DNA of 64,000 nt from Dendrophyllia cribrosa (lineage: Eukaryota > Cnidaria > Anthozoa > Scleractinia > Dendrophylliidae), in assembly GCA_024195265.1 (NCBI GenBank), contig JAJLRJ010000014.1:19122959-19186958 (forward strand). The letters are read 5' to 3'. This document shows, piece after piece, positions 9,601 through 19,250 of this stretch (position 1 is the stretch's first letter; every line of letters starts with the position of its first letter). The notes under the pieces were generated by a model, which had not been told where the DNA came from, ran no database searches, and saw nothing but the letters and a program-made list of their open reading frames with translations. The position numbers and the translations under genes are program-made.

Positions 9601-12518
9601 ATAACAAAAAGAGAACTGAAAAAAAAAATCAGTAAGGCGGAGCCATGCTTAGTTGATACATGTAGGCAAACAAAAGAAATTGAACTCAGTAACAAAGTTA
9701 CAGTCAAACCTCCCATAAACAAACACCATCGGGATGAGAAAAAGTGTATGCTTAAGAGAGGTTTATGGGAGGTTAAAAATATAGTGTTTGTATGTGGCTG
9801 GGACCATGACTAAGTGTCCACTAAGGGGAAAGGAAAACATGTTTAGAGGAAACATGTTTTGTTGAAACATGTTTACTCTAAACATGTTTAGTCCTGATGT
9901 GAACATGGCATAAGACAGGTTTAAACAATGGGTTCCTGGCAAACAACTATGATGTTGCTCTACTCACCTAAGCAGAGAATAAGGTAAATTAGACCCAGCC
10001 TAAAATCTGACCTTGCAAAAAGTACAAAGTTTGCAATTTTACTGAATATGAACACCATAGAGGCTGCTTCTTGCCAAGAGGCTGAAAGAAAATAAAGATT
10101 TACCATTTAAGTTTACTTAAAAATGTTAAAAAAAATCCACTTTTAACTTAAGTCACTTCTATTTTCAAGTGATCAGTACAGTCTCTCGTCTTTAAACTAT
10201 TTAAGTCAAGACTATACTTGAGCAACAGGGATATTTTCTGTCAGTTTGAAACCTCAGGGGGAAAATTGCAAAACAACTGATTGATGTGTGCAACAAAGGT
10301 GTCCAATTACAACTATCCAATTAGAAAATATTGTCAGTAATTGGACAACTGTAATTGGACAACCACAACTATCCAATTACAACTATCCAATTTGAAAACA
10401 TTGTAATTGGACAGCTGTTATTTGACAACCACATGACTATGCGCTAATTAAATAAGAAAAAAACATGTGCACCAATCATTCCGCCGAAATAACGAAATTG
10501 TCTTTACTTAATTTCCATGTTATATCACCAAATGACACCAAATATACATCAACTAAATTGGATAAAAAGATTCTATAGAGCCAAACAGAAGCAGTAGTTT
10601 GGAGAAAATGTGCAGGATTACAAGGATTGAAGTGCATTACAGTTCATCAAAGTTTCTGTTCTGGTGGAATTTTTAGCTTTTAGTCATTATTTTGTCTTTT
10701 TAGTTCATATTTCTTTGCGTTCATCACTTTTGGCAATTTGCTCTTCCTATTTTTAGAGCAAGCTTAAACCAAGCTCCTGGCAATAATCATGAAAATTACA
10801 AACGTAAAACAAGATATTTCAGCCAGGACAACAGTTTCCCTTTCATTATTAATTAAATTGTGTCCCTTTGTAAGTTTCTGTAGCAACCTTTTTGCAACTT
10901 TACTAATTATTATTACCTGGCTTCCATTTTCTGTTTTTGACAGCCAGAACAATTGCAAGAAATGATAAAAGCTCAAAGTCTCTCTGTGGAGGTAAAATTA
11001 TAGAATAAATCAGATTTAATTTCTATTCATATTAGTTGACTGGCACAAAATCAGGAGTTGATTAGGGGATAAATTATTTAAATCTGTTTTGTCCCTAGAG
11101 TACATTAAACTATTATAGGGAGGTATCCCGCATGGGTACTAACATCCTGTTTGCACCTCGCCATTTGGGTAACTACCTCTGTTTATCTGTATTCTCTGTG
11201 TGTGTTTGTAAGTAGGTTGTTTTGTAGTTAATCCAATAAAGTTGTTATTTAAACCTATATGTTACTCTATATAATATCTATTTAAACCATTAATGTAGAA
11301 CATGTCACATAAGAAACCAGTAAATGGCAAAGTTCAATAAAAGTTATCAGTGGTTAGAACATCTGATCGGTGTTGCAAAAGGTCACCAGGGCAGTCATTA
11401 GTACATGTAGCTGCCAATCAGCTTTCATGGCTGGCAACTGCACTGAAGATGACTGGCAACTGAAAGTTTGAAAATGACAAAAGTCGACAACAGCCATGAG
11501 AGGTTATCAAGAGTTTGTTACTGCATTGTGTAGTCAGCAACTTCAAAACTAAATGACAGCCCTGGGAAATGAATTTGACTCCCATCAGGGAGAGAATTTT
11601 TTCATTAAATTAAAGTCCCATATGCCGGGTCTTTCTGCATGTACCCATGATCTTCTATTGTTTGTGAGGTATTGTATTTTTGGTCTTGTTTTGCATTTGT
11701 ATTATTGTCGTTCTTTGTTCCTTTTGTTTTACGTCATATGTGCTCCGGTACATGCAGAAGGAACCCACATGCCCAAGATCAGAGTTTCAAGAAATACTGC
11801 AGGATACAGCATAATAACTATGAAATTCATATCTTATGGTACTTTACGGATGACTTTTCCACAAGATTCCTCACAGCTAAATCTTAGAAGAAAAATACAT
11901 TTTTAAAAGATTTTAACTGAAATAAAGTTTAATTTATTAACTCTTAACTACTGAATCAAATATTAATTAATAAAGCTTTAGTTTATATTGATTCAGACAG
12001 TTAGCTCTACACGTGAAGGCTAAAATTGAAGCAAAGTAAATGTCATTGTGGTTACTTAAAACTTCTTCCTCAAAGATAAAGTATTGACCTTGTGTCGTTT
12101 AGTAGGGTTATAAAGTTTTGGGTGTGAGTGAAATCCTACAATATGAATATTCAAATTGAAACACAGTCATGAAAGCTCCTGAGTAGCATTAATAAGCTAC
12201 ATGTGGTGCGGCTCATTTTCCCATTTTTTCCAAGCGAAAATTTCAGAAAAGTGTGTTAAATGAATTGAACACTTATGTGTTCTTATGAAATAAAGCTTTC
12301 ATCCTCATTTCTCGATTAGGAGGAAAATTTTCGTGACAAATATAAGCTTATAAATCCATACTAAGCTCACTCACCCACGAGATTTGACATTCTTCATCGG
12401 GGAAAAGCCATTCGCAAAAGGGCCGAACTGTCTTCAAAATCAAGTACAACGAACACGCCAAAGAATTCAGAATGTAGTGGCCACTAAGTAATGTCTTCAA
12501 TGTGTCCAACTTCATCAT
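3696..12518 (-). CDS. TMX2: Thioredoxin-related transmembrane protein 2 homologue (8 exons)
   Basis: Exons, in order on the minus strand: 12518-12375, 10983-10917, 10081-9968, 9615-9539, 7716-7610, 6148-6083, 5496-5367, 3803-3696. All introns are GT-AG, phases agree, and the sum is 813 nt (270 aa plus stop). The product is an ER-membrane, thioredoxin-fold member of the TMX family. Visible features: hydrophobic stretches near residues 14-30, 51-63 and 99-114; a thioredoxin domain from about 135 with WLVEFYAPWCPPC (CPPC at 154-157); a cis-proline context KQLPSLILYEGG; family motif KLDVGKYP; a lysine-rich tail. Vertebrate TMX2 has a degenerate SNDC-type site, so the intact dithiol here is notable. 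The C-terminus lacks the KKxx di-lysine ending known from mammals. An ATG directly precedes a second ATG at 12515; the upstream one is taken. Function in ER redox and calcium/mitochondria contact is known for mammals and only inferred here. Confidence 0.93.
3887..4659. mobile_element. 770-bp TIR element with subterminal GGCCCGGTTAGCCG repeats
   Basis: The ends read GGGCCTAATTATATGAGCC and, inverted, GGGCCCGATTATGTGAGCC, followed by a shared CCGGGCTGG and GGTTAGCCGAG. A 3-bp ATA lies outside both ends (3884-3886 and 4660-4662), a plausible target duplication. The left subterminal zone has four tandem units of GAGCTGGCCCGGTTAGCC type. It sits in the last intergenic/intronic stretch of the TMX2-like gene (intron 7). 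Confidence 0.7.
4743..4975 (+). mobile_element. TIR element, family B copy 2 (decayed)
   Basis: Shares the CGTAAAACCAAAACCAAAGT start, the GCCAAGCGCGGGAAAATGCG core and the CTGATTGGTTGAGAAAGTGG segment with the copy at 463-754. The terminal repeats are degraded. Lies in intron 7 of the TMX2-like gene. Confidence 0.65.
5012..5157. repeat. 15-16 bp minisatellite
   Basis: About nine tandem copies of a unit reading TAGCGAAACGACTT(T)G. Unit length alternates by one base. Repeat translation creates open frames on both strands (4920-5132 plus, 4995-5297 minus) that are not genes. Located in intron 7 of the TMX2-like gene. Confidence 0.9.
5585..5670. repeat. G homopolymer tract
   Basis: About 23-24 consecutive G at about 5606-5630, then G-rich sequence and a C-rich flank. 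Sequencing of such runs is unreliable, so its length should not be trusted. In TMX2 intron 6, upstream of exon 7. Confidence 0.7.
6324..6395. repeat. Short palindrome
   Basis: GCGGCCATGTTGGTGCACA and CAAAAGAA on the left are mirrored by TTCTTTTG and TGTGCACCAACATGGCCGC on the right, with an 11-bp loop. Flanking GTTTTCACT/AGTGAAAAC suggests a slightly larger foldback element starting near 6269. Confidence 0.7.
7236..7300 (-). repeat. Penelope-like-tail-type repeat fragment
   Basis: On the minus strand this reads CTTGATAATGACGTTCAGCC then AAACGTCGAAACGTCATCAG. The GACGTT...CGAAACGTC arrangement recurs in retroelement tails of many invertebrates, in particular Penelope-like elements. Family assignment is from memory of the motif only. 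It sits in TMX2 intron 5. Confidence 0.35.
8214..9463. mobile_element. hAT-like non-autonomous element (1.25 kb)
   Basis: Terminal inverted repeats CAGGGCTCGAAATT mark both ends, followed by a longer imperfect inverted zone with GGTCGCCA/TGGCGACC motifs. Starting with CAGGG is typical of hAT elements. The flanks AGGACTCA(G) and AGGACGGA resemble a degraded 8-bp target duplication. The interior contains pieces of other repeats, including GTGCGGTTTATCTACGGTA and GTGCGGCTTATCTGC near 8430 and 9080 (a related piece is at about 20165-20245). No transposase frame. In TMX2 intron 4. Confidence 0.65.
9702..9800 (+). repeat. Dispersed repeat family C (decayed)
   Basis: ACCTCCCATAAACAAACACC, CATCGGGA, CTTAAGAGAGG and TTATGGGAGGTTAAAAAT match the two copies at 34250-34430 and 34680-34830. 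Related rearranged pieces (GTCCGTCTTAGAGAGGTGTC) occur at 43555-43625 and 45120-45245. Non-coding. Confidence 0.6.
10290..10440. repeat. ACTATCCAATT / AATTGGACA repeat cluster
   Basis: Several direct and inverted copies of CAACTATCCAATTACAACTA and GTAATTGGACAACTGTAATT. Similar words (GTGTCCAATTTACAAC, GTAATTGGACACCC) recur at 22765-22815 inside the DAPP1-like gene. Possibly a decayed foldback element; in TMX2 intron 2. Confidence 0.5.
10476..10830 (+). repeat. Dispersed repeat family D, copy 1
   Basis: About 350 bp sharing long stretches (GGATAAAAAGATTCTATAGA, AGCAGTAGTTTGGAGA, TGCAGGATT, AAGGATTGAAGTG) with 57655-58000 in the same orientation. No frame of interest. Covers TMX2 intron 2. Confidence 0.65.
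11617..11780 (+). repeat. Half of an inverted-repeat element related to 38001-38143
   Basis: GGTCTTTCTGCATGTACC, CTTCTATTGTTTGTGAG, TTTTTGGTCTTGTTTTGCAT and TTCCTTTTGTTTT match the complement of the element at 38001-38143 in CFAP65 intron 13. In TMX2 intron 1. The open frames across it (11553-11906, 11672-11887) are not conserved coding. Confidence 0.5.
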
Positions 12519-13110
12519 TTGCGGCCAGTATTTTTCCTATAATTGAAGTTGTTTGCAGTATGTTCGGATATTTACACCAGGTGAGAATATTGGTGTCACT
12601 TTCCAAAATTACCGCTGAACTCAATGATTATTGCGTGACAAGTGTATCAGAGTCATCGTTCCACGTGACCAGCGGGAGAGAGATTGCGTGACAAACGGGC
12701 AGTTTATGTAGATCTAATATATTTTCTCTTGTCTAAACTTTATAATTTACACTCTTTTTAAATTTTAACTCGGTGAAACACAGCGCTCATAGTGACATGT
12801 TTTAATGAGCTTCAATGGCATTTTCGATTTTTATTTGTTATTTTATTTTTACCCCTTTGACGGGTGAAAGAAGAGCCCGAAAAAAAACGACGTCTGCTCT
12901 CGTTTAGTCGTTAGCGAGTGAAATAAAGACCTTTATTATTTTACTTTATATTATAGATGGGTTGTACTTCAACCCTAAACCTTCCAAAATGGCGAAAAAT
13001 AAAGAAGCAAGGAATATGCTTTTGAGAAGTATATTAAAAAAATTGTCAAAATGCAATCCTCTGAAACTTCCAACTTGATAAAGTCAGTGTTTCTATATTT
13101 GGCAGAAATG
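12519..13110. promoter_or_regulatory. Upstream region of the TMX2-like gene
   Basis: This stretch precedes the TMX2-like start codon on the minus strand and should hold its 5' UTR and core promoter. No TATA box or CpG-rich core is obvious. Beyond about 12700 the DNA is AT-rich with no recognised feature. Confidence 0.35.
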
Positions 13111-13117
13111 TCGATTA

Positions 13118-13530
13118 CCGTGTAGCATGAAATTTTTCAGAATTTTTGCGGGAGATTGGCGATTTTTTGTGTTTTGCGGGAACAATTTTTTTGCGGTTCG
13201 AGATTAATGAAATTTGTGCTGGAAACTACAGAACAAAAACAAAAACAAAAAACAGAACAAAAACAAAGGAAAAAATTACTGTTTTCAACTTTTATTACTT
13301 GTTGAGTTACGGTACGCTCTATCTTCGAAGGTGATACAGTACTGCACTTATAAAAGACTGACGCAAAAACGGAATCAAACAAAAAGTCTACCCCTGCCCC
13401 CTGCTATGGCCATGCTCAAGGAAAAAGTGTTATTTGGTTATTCTGCGAGTTTTTTTTTGCGGGAACTTGTTTTTTTGCGGATCGCAAATCCACAAAAATT
13501 AAAACCCGCAAAAAATTTTATGCTACACGG
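13118..13530. mobile_element. About 413-bp TA-flanked TIR element
   Basis: Inverted ends CCGTGTAGCATGAAATTTTT and, mirrored, CCGTGTAGCATAAAATTTTT, each bordered by TA. The interior repeats TTTTTTTGCGG/TTGCGGGAA. TA target duplication suggests a Tc1/mariner-superfamily non-autonomous element. A 151-codon open frame (13214-13669) simply reads through this repeat. Confidence 0.75.
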
Positions 13531-13593
13531 TAATTTAGACTTCAAAATAATAAAAAACTGTCCACCGTCAACCCATTGCCCGCTCGACTATCT

Positions 13594-13873
13594 ACAATCG
13601 TTTGCAAAATACCTTCGACCACCCTATATTTTAATTGACTTTTTAACAATTTTCAGTCTACATTGCTGATGTTCCCTTCCCCCGGGCCCCCAATAACAAT
13701 GTTGGATCTAAACTTTGGAACCCAAATCAATCTTCATGCGGTTGGCAAGCCCCCGGTATCTCCAATCACAACCCAACATTGATATAGGGGGTGGGAAGGG
13801 GGGGAGGGGGTTAATGTACTACAAAATTAACCAAAATTTAGTCAAGTGGTCGAAGGTTTTTGATAACGATTGT
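13594..13873. mobile_element. 280-bp TIR element, left copy of a direct pair
   Basis: Starts ACAATCGTTTGCAAAATACC and ends, mirrored, ACAATCGTTATCAAAAACCT, continuing with TTCGACCAC: inverted ends of about 28 bp. Nearly identical in sequence and orientation to 14820-15098. The pair frames about 950 bp containing a transposase remnant. It could be mistaken for an LTR, but its own inverted ends argue for a DNA element. Confidence 0.75.
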
Positions 13874-13991
13874 CCGAAGTATTTTTCTTCACACAAGCTT
13901 TTAACTAGCGAACACGGTATTTCACACTATGTTATAGGTCTAAACTAAAACATACAATAATCGTCGAGTGCGAAAGTGTATGATAGTGTAG

Positions 13992-14198
13992 GTAAATACA
14001 TTTAATGTTTTTAAGAGGCAGCTAGATAATGATGCCATTTCAAGAAACATAACAAAAGAAACATTTTCGGATTTTAAAGAGCGAGTGCTGAATACGCTCA
14101 AAGAGACTGATATATCGTATATAAACTCTTTAATCGATAGTTTTCCTAAAAGAATCGATGCTATTATAACAAGAAAAGGTGGACGTACAAAGTATTAA
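13992..14198 (+). pseudogene. Tc1/mariner transposase C-terminal remnant
   Basis: A 68-codon frame ending in a stop encodes ...NVFKRQLDNDAISRN..., then LIDSFPKRIDAIITRKGG and RTKY. The pattern (S/D)xPKRxxAVIxxxGGxTKY at the very C-terminus is characteristic of Tc1/mariner (IS630) DDE transposases. The preceding catalytic domain is missing; an in-frame stop lies just upstream. This is a dead fragment between two direct copies of a 280-bp TIR element. Confidence 0.7.
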
Positions 14199-14819
14199 AG
14201 CAAAATAAACGAATATTTTTGTACACGGCAAAACATGTCTTTGGGGGGAGGGCTGGTGTGTTTGTGTCCTTCTCACGATTCTCATGCACGGTGCTCGGTG
14301 ATTATTGTTAATTTCTCACGATTACTTTCGCATATGACTGCATGTTAACTCTCCTTAGAGAGAAATTATAAGGATAATCATGTTAGGAATGCCAAAGTTA
14401 ATTTTTGGACGGTAAATAAACTACATTTCAACGGTTCTCGCTTTTTGGTGACATAAAAAGATTCAGTGACATATATTCTTTGTTTCGTCGTCACGCTGAG
14501 AATCGTCAATTATGTACAGCTATGGCAAATTACAAACAGTAATTAGCTTAGATAATGTTTGTCTTTAGTAGTATATTATGTAATAATACCATAAAATGCT
14601 AAATGTTTAACGTGGATGGAGCTATTTGAGTTTATAGGCGAGCATCGTGGAATTATAGTAGCGTGACACGGCGTGACATTTCACATAAAATGCCGAATAT
14701 TTCATGTCTATAGGGATATAGCTAAAAAAAAATTTGGTCAATACTGTCAACATAGCCTATCAATACATATATGTTTGTAACGTCTTCTTATAAACAACGC
14801 TTTGCGAATTCTCTCTCAG

Positions 14820-15098
14820 ACAATCGTTTGCAAAATACCTTCGACCACCCTATATTTTAATTGACTTTTTAACAATTTTCAGTCTACATTGCTGATGTTC
14901 CCTTCCCCCGGGCCCCCAATAACAATGTTGGATCTAAACTTTGGAACCCAAATCAATCTTCATGCGGTTGGCAAGCCCCCGGTATCTCCAATCACAACCC
15001 AACATTGATATAGGGGGTGGGAAGGGGGGAGGGGGTTAATGTACTACAAAATTAACCAAAATTTAGTCAAGTGGTCGAAGGTTTTTGATAACGATTGT
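14820..15098. mobile_element. 280-bp TIR element, right copy of a direct pair
   Basis: Almost identical to 13594-13873, including the GTTCCCTTCCCCCGGGCCCC core and the GTGGGAAGGGGGGAGGGGGT tract (one G fewer). The two copies are in direct orientation 1.23 kb apart. No short target duplication is apparent around either copy or around the pair. Confidence 0.75.
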
Positions 15099-15158
15099 AG
15101 AAAGTCTGCCGTCCATTCCATTCCCGAATATCTCACTCTTTTGCCGCTGGTCAATAAC

Positions 15159-15172
15159 GTTACCATGGCAGC
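15159..15172. promoter_or_regulatory. X-box-like (RFX) motif upstream of the FBXO48-like gene
   Basis: GTTACCATGGCAGC matches the RFX X-box consensus GTTNCCATGGNAAC at all but one position. It lies 290 bp upstream of the FBXO48-like ATG and just outside the 280-bp repeat. A functional role is inferred only; chance matches are expected at this stringency in a 64-kb window. Confidence 0.3.
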
Positions 15173-15462
15173 TTCGTTCGAGGGCCTCCCGTCCTTCCCT
15201 GGGAGGCTGGGATCCCCCTGGGAACGAGAACGAGGTTTGTGATCAGCTGATGTAAACGCTGATTAGCGTGTAAAGACCTGTAAACAAAAACACAAAGTGA
15301 AAGTGATAGTTGCTTTGTTGGGTACAACCTTTTTCTCTCAGAGAAAACTTACTTTGATCGATCTCATCGAGGTTAAAAACACAGAGCGGTTAATTTTCCG
15401 TGACTTCAAAATTCTTCGATTCTTTGTAACATTCTTGAAACATTTTCCCTATCGCTAGGAAT

Positions 15463-15834
15463 ATGTCTGCCGCCATCGACTCGCTTCCTCCTGAAATTAT
15501 GCTGGAAATATTGTCTTTTTTAAACACGAAAAGCCTTTGTCAAGCTTCCCAGACTTGCAAGAAATGGCATGACTTTATTAATGACACGGAGCTATTGTGG
15601 CGGAGAAAGTGTATAAAATCGTTGGATCGCGAAGAAATCGCGCAAGACATGCAAACGGGTTGGCGTAATATTTTCATCAGAAACTATGGTACTAATGGCA
15701 TTAAAAAACGCTGGTTAGAAGGTAAATTTAGCCAGGCAAAATCTCTGGATGAGCTGCCGAGCAATCATCTCGGACCGCTGAGTTGCGAGACATGGGGATG
15801 TATACTGGATGTTGAAATATCTCGGAGCGGTTGA
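15463..15834 (+). CDS. FBXO48: F-box protein, FBXO48-like
   Basis: A 123-aa frame without introns. Residues 6-47 are an F-box (SLPPEIMLEILSFLNTKSLC ... TCKKWHDFI ... LLWRRKC), the module that binds SKP1 in SCF ubiquitin ligases. The C-terminal part (IFIRNYGTNGIKKRWLEGKF, then SCETWGCILDVEI near the end) matches the arrangement of vertebrate FBXO48, a short F-box protein with a similar W-GxILxxEL ending. A CTAG acceptor 4 nt before the ATG (CCCTATCGCTAG|GAATATG) suggests a 5' UTR intron ending just upstream. The substrate is not predictable from sequence. Confidence 0.85.
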   Translation: MSAAIDSLPPEIMLEILSFLNTKSLCQASQTCKKWHDFINDTELLWRRKCIKSLDREEIAQDMQTGWRNIFIRNYGTNGIKKRWLEGKFSQAKSLDELPSNHLGPLSCETWGCILDVEISRSG

Positions 15835-16528
15835 CCCGATCACGATCAACAACAAGGCAAGGAAGGATAACAATAACATCAACAGATCTTGATCTCTCAT
15901 CCACATAACCGGTCTACTCTACTCTGAGAAGACGACATTCCCACATATGTTTCGATTTCTTTTAACTGCTTATTCCTTTGCGGATCAAAAGAGAATATTA
16001 CATCCAGTGACCGTCATTATGGAAATATGTTGGCGATCTTTGATTTGTACACGATTTGCTATTTATAGCACAAGCAGAAGTTATGTGGAGTATATCAAAC
16101 CTGAATTTTTAAATTAAGAAGATTTTTCTTAGTTCAGATAAAGGTAATTTCTTATTTTGAGAAGGATGTTCTTAATTTGAGGTGTCTGTTCTTGATTTAA
16201 GAGTTTTGCCGAAAATTGGCTTCTTACTTTAAGTCTTAAGATATTGATTTTAAGGAAGAAAGTTTTTTTATAATAATAATTAAATTCTTAAAATAAGAAA
16301 TTTAATTTAACAACAAAAACGTTCTAACCTGTCGATTTGTTTTAAGAAATTTTGTTTAAGAGTGGTAGTTTTTGTTTGCTTTCTCTACATGTTAAGACCC
16401 TGCAAATTAACTTGTATACTGCTAGCAGTCCCTCTCTGTAAAGTAGAGGGTGAGTTCATGCCGGCGACCGGCAATTGACCAAGTTAGCGTGCACACAACT
16501 GACTGAAAAGAGACAGCTAGCAGCCTAA

Positions 16529-16955
16529 GGGGCTATTCACATGATACTGGAATGACTTTCATTCTAGAACGAGTTCATTCCATCTCCATATATTTCTCTG
16601 TATCTGTTTACATGATACCGATACAAAATTGTGTTCCCATACAGGTCATTCCAAAATGAGTTCACTCCAGTTTTCAATCCGAATGAAATTCTTGTTCAGG
16701 TATAACATTTCATTCTGGTATCATGTAAACTGAAAACGAAATTTGTTCCAAGATGAAAACCACAAACCTTGTAGTCTGGGGCGAGTGGCGCATGTGCATC
16801 GTCGCGCGAAACTTGCGCCATCTTTGTTTTCTGATCTGGCGCGAAAACCAGGCAAGCGAGAACGCCTTAGGCTGAGCCGGTCGATTTTGTCATGTGAATA
16901 CAGTACGTACTTCATTTTGGAACGAAACTCATTCCGGTATCATGTGTATAGCCCC
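16529..16955. mobile_element. 427-bp TIR element with TAA target duplication
   Basis: Inverted ends GGGGCTATTCACATGATACT and GGGGCTATACACATGATACC continue with GGAATGA. TAA lies outside both ends (16526-16528, 16956-16958). The 3-bp TAA duplication fits PIF/Harbinger elements. Non-autonomous; no frame. Confidence 0.75.
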
Positions 16956-18169
16956 TAATTAACTTGTAAGGAAATGACCAGTTACCTTGGAGTAGTCTTA
17001 TGGAATTAAAAATATGTATATATTTTGTAGATATATGAAAAATTAAATTAATATTAATTTACATGTAAATACAGTAGGGTCATATTTTACACAACAAAAT
17101 GTAACAAAGCAGGAGTCAGGATTTAACAACATTTTTTTATTTAGCCTTGAAAAGGCAAACATGAACAGATCTACATAAATAATAACTTATATAAACATAA
17201 CCTTAGTTGTGGAATAATAAATCAAAATAATGCATCTTGTCAACTTTGTCAGAGTCTCAAAATCTTTGCTTGAATCCTAAGTACTGACTGCACATAATTT
17301 TTATATAGGAGAAACTAGTGTTAGTCTGCGAGCAAGCTCTCTAGCTCAGAGGCGGGGATGGGGTATTTTTTTTTTTTTTTGGGGGGGGGGGGGGGGTGGA
17401 ATTTAGGGAGGTTGGAGAGGAGTGGGGAAGGGGAGGGGAGGGGAAGGAGCAGCCATGTCTCAAGAATTGGAATGCCTGCACCCCCATACTCCCCGTGGCT
17501 CCAAATGCCAAACCATGGTTTTACGTAAGCCGTAAAAGCGAAAAAACATGGTGCTGAATATCGCTATTAAGGAAACATAATATAACATAACATAACATCT
17601 GAATGACCTTAGTGACATCGTTTTATATTAATATTAATAATAATCACAGTTTTATAAACATTTTAATATTCCCCTTACACTCGTGTAAAAATTTATAAAT
17701 TTGCTGAAAATGCTTTGAAAGCAATTTACACACCCTTAAATTAAATTAAACTACAAAATTAATAAGGCATGTAAACTAGTAATCAGTTTAATAAAAATTA
17801 TTAGCTGTGCAAAGTTTTTATATTAAAGTGATTCCACTATTAACTTAGTCATTTCTTGGGGCTCAAGATATATAAATTAAGGGGAAGGAGGCACAAGGAA
17901 AAACTATTAATTTATTTTCTTTGTGCACTATCCTTTTTTTCTTTGCTCCCCACAATCTAAGCATCTGGTGAAAGGAAATATTTCTTCTTATAATCTGTAT
18001 TTACATGACATTTAGACCTATAATTCTCCCTTAAGGGAGCCTGCAACTGAGTGGTCTTTAGACTGTTTCTGTAAGCAAACAGAAAAGACAGTTAATTTAA
18101 TGCAGAAAACAGACATTGTGTGAAAAAAATTGCTATGAAATTGCTGTGATTTACCATTTCTTTCAGTGT

Positions 18170-18373
18170 TACGCGACCCTTCGAATCAAAACTACTTTGA
18201 GCAGTTCGATTTACCCTGCCATCAATCATACCTTATATGGAAAGAGTTCGTTTCTTCGGACGCCATTGCAGGCTGGTGATCACGCAGGAGTATACAAACT
18301 CCTCCTACTAGGTATGATTGATGGCAGAGTAAATTGAAATTGCTCAAAGTAGTTTTGATTCGAAGGGTCGTGT
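18170..18373. mobile_element. 204-bp foldback element
   Basis: Arms of about 70 bp (ACCCTTCGAATCAAAACTAC, TTTGAGCA, CCATCAATCATACC) are mirrored around a central spacer at about 18240-18305. Open frames on both strands here are palindrome translations. Confidence 0.8.
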
Positions 18374-18471
18374 AAAAGTGAAACCAGTGGTAAAGTGCAT
18401 GTGTCAGTTGCAAATACAGCTGGACGTCTTTTATAAATAAAACAATAAACTTACCACTTCGACCTTTTTTC

Positions 18472-18477
18472 TTTATT
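18472..18477 (-). terminator. Candidate poly(A) signal of the DAPP1-like gene
   Basis: AATAAA on the minus strand about 780 nt past the DAPP1-like stop. It is the first canonical signal found; another is at 17136-17141. If used, the 86-bp minisatellite lies in the 3' UTR. Confidence 0.35.
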
Positions 18478-18589
18478 TTATCCTACAATATAAAGAGGAT
18501 TAGTGGTTAACTATTTATAGTGACAATAAAGGTTGAGTGGTAAAACCTCTTTTTCTAAACATAGTGACTAATCAAGCAGGCATTTGACT

Positions 18590-19125
18590 TGACTTTCTGT
18601 AGGATGTACAGACACCCTTCTAAGACAGACAACTAAAGTTGGTTCCTGCACAATTCAGTCACTCATTATTATCTGTGACTAAACTTTCTATAAGATGTAC
18701 ACCTCTCTCAGATGGACACCTAAAGTTGGTCTCCATCACACTTCAGTCACTCATTTTACTGTAACTGAACTCTCTATAAGATGGACACCTCTCTAAGATG
18801 GACACCTAAAGTTGGTCTCTACCGCACTTCAGTCACTCATTTTACTGTAACTGAACTCTCTATAAGATGGACACCTCTCTAAGATGGACACCTAAAGGTG
18901 GTCTCTACCACACTTCAGTCACTCATTTTACTGTAACTAAACTCTCTTTAACACCTAAAGTTGGTCTCTACCGCACTTAAGTCACTCATTTTACTGCAAC
19001 TGAACTCTCTATAAGATGGACACCTCTCTAAGATGGACACCTAAAGTTAGTCTCTACCACACTTTAGTCACTAATTGTACCGTAATAATTATTGTAATGA
19101 GCTTTCTATAAAGACGGACACCGAG
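18590..19125. repeat. 86-bp minisatellite
   Basis: Five to six tandem units that include TCTCTATAAGATGGACACCT, CTAAGATGGACACCTAAAGT and CACTTCAGTCACTCATTTTA. Starts of TCTCTATAAG are spaced 86 bp (18771, 18857, 18943); one unit has a 23-bp deletion. It lies just downstream of the DAPP1-like stop codon. Confidence 0.9.
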
Positions 19126-19250
19126 CTCTATAAAAAAGAGACAGCATGTTCTGGTCCTATAACAGTTTCTGTCTCAGGGAAAATAATGTAGGATATCAAT
19201 GTAGGAATGTTTATACCATTCCCAGCCTGCATGGTTTGGGATATAAGACC

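Larger units (their letters stand above)
15835..19250. other. Convergent intergenic region between FBXO48-like and DAPP1-like genes
   Basis: It holds both 3' UTRs and repeats: a TAA-flanked TIR element (16529-16955), a T/G homopolymer near 17370-17395, a foldback (18170-18373) and an 86-bp minisatellite (18590-19125). An AATAAA on the plus strand occurs only at 17216-17221, so the FBXO48-like polyadenylation site is not settled. No further gene was recognised. Confidence 0.5.

Noticed and set aside
12989..13078. Short frame MAKNKEARNMLLRSILKK...
   Set aside because: Only 30 codons, lysine-rich in AT-rich DNA, no recognised family.
13594..15098. LTR retrotransposon with 280-bp LTRs
   Set aside because: The repeats lack TG...CA ends, have their own 28-bp inverted ends, and the interior encodes a Tc1/mariner remnant, not gag-pol.
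18590..19125. CRISPR-like array (also 47085-47475)
   Set aside because: Repeats are contiguous without unique spacers; this is an animal minisatellite.
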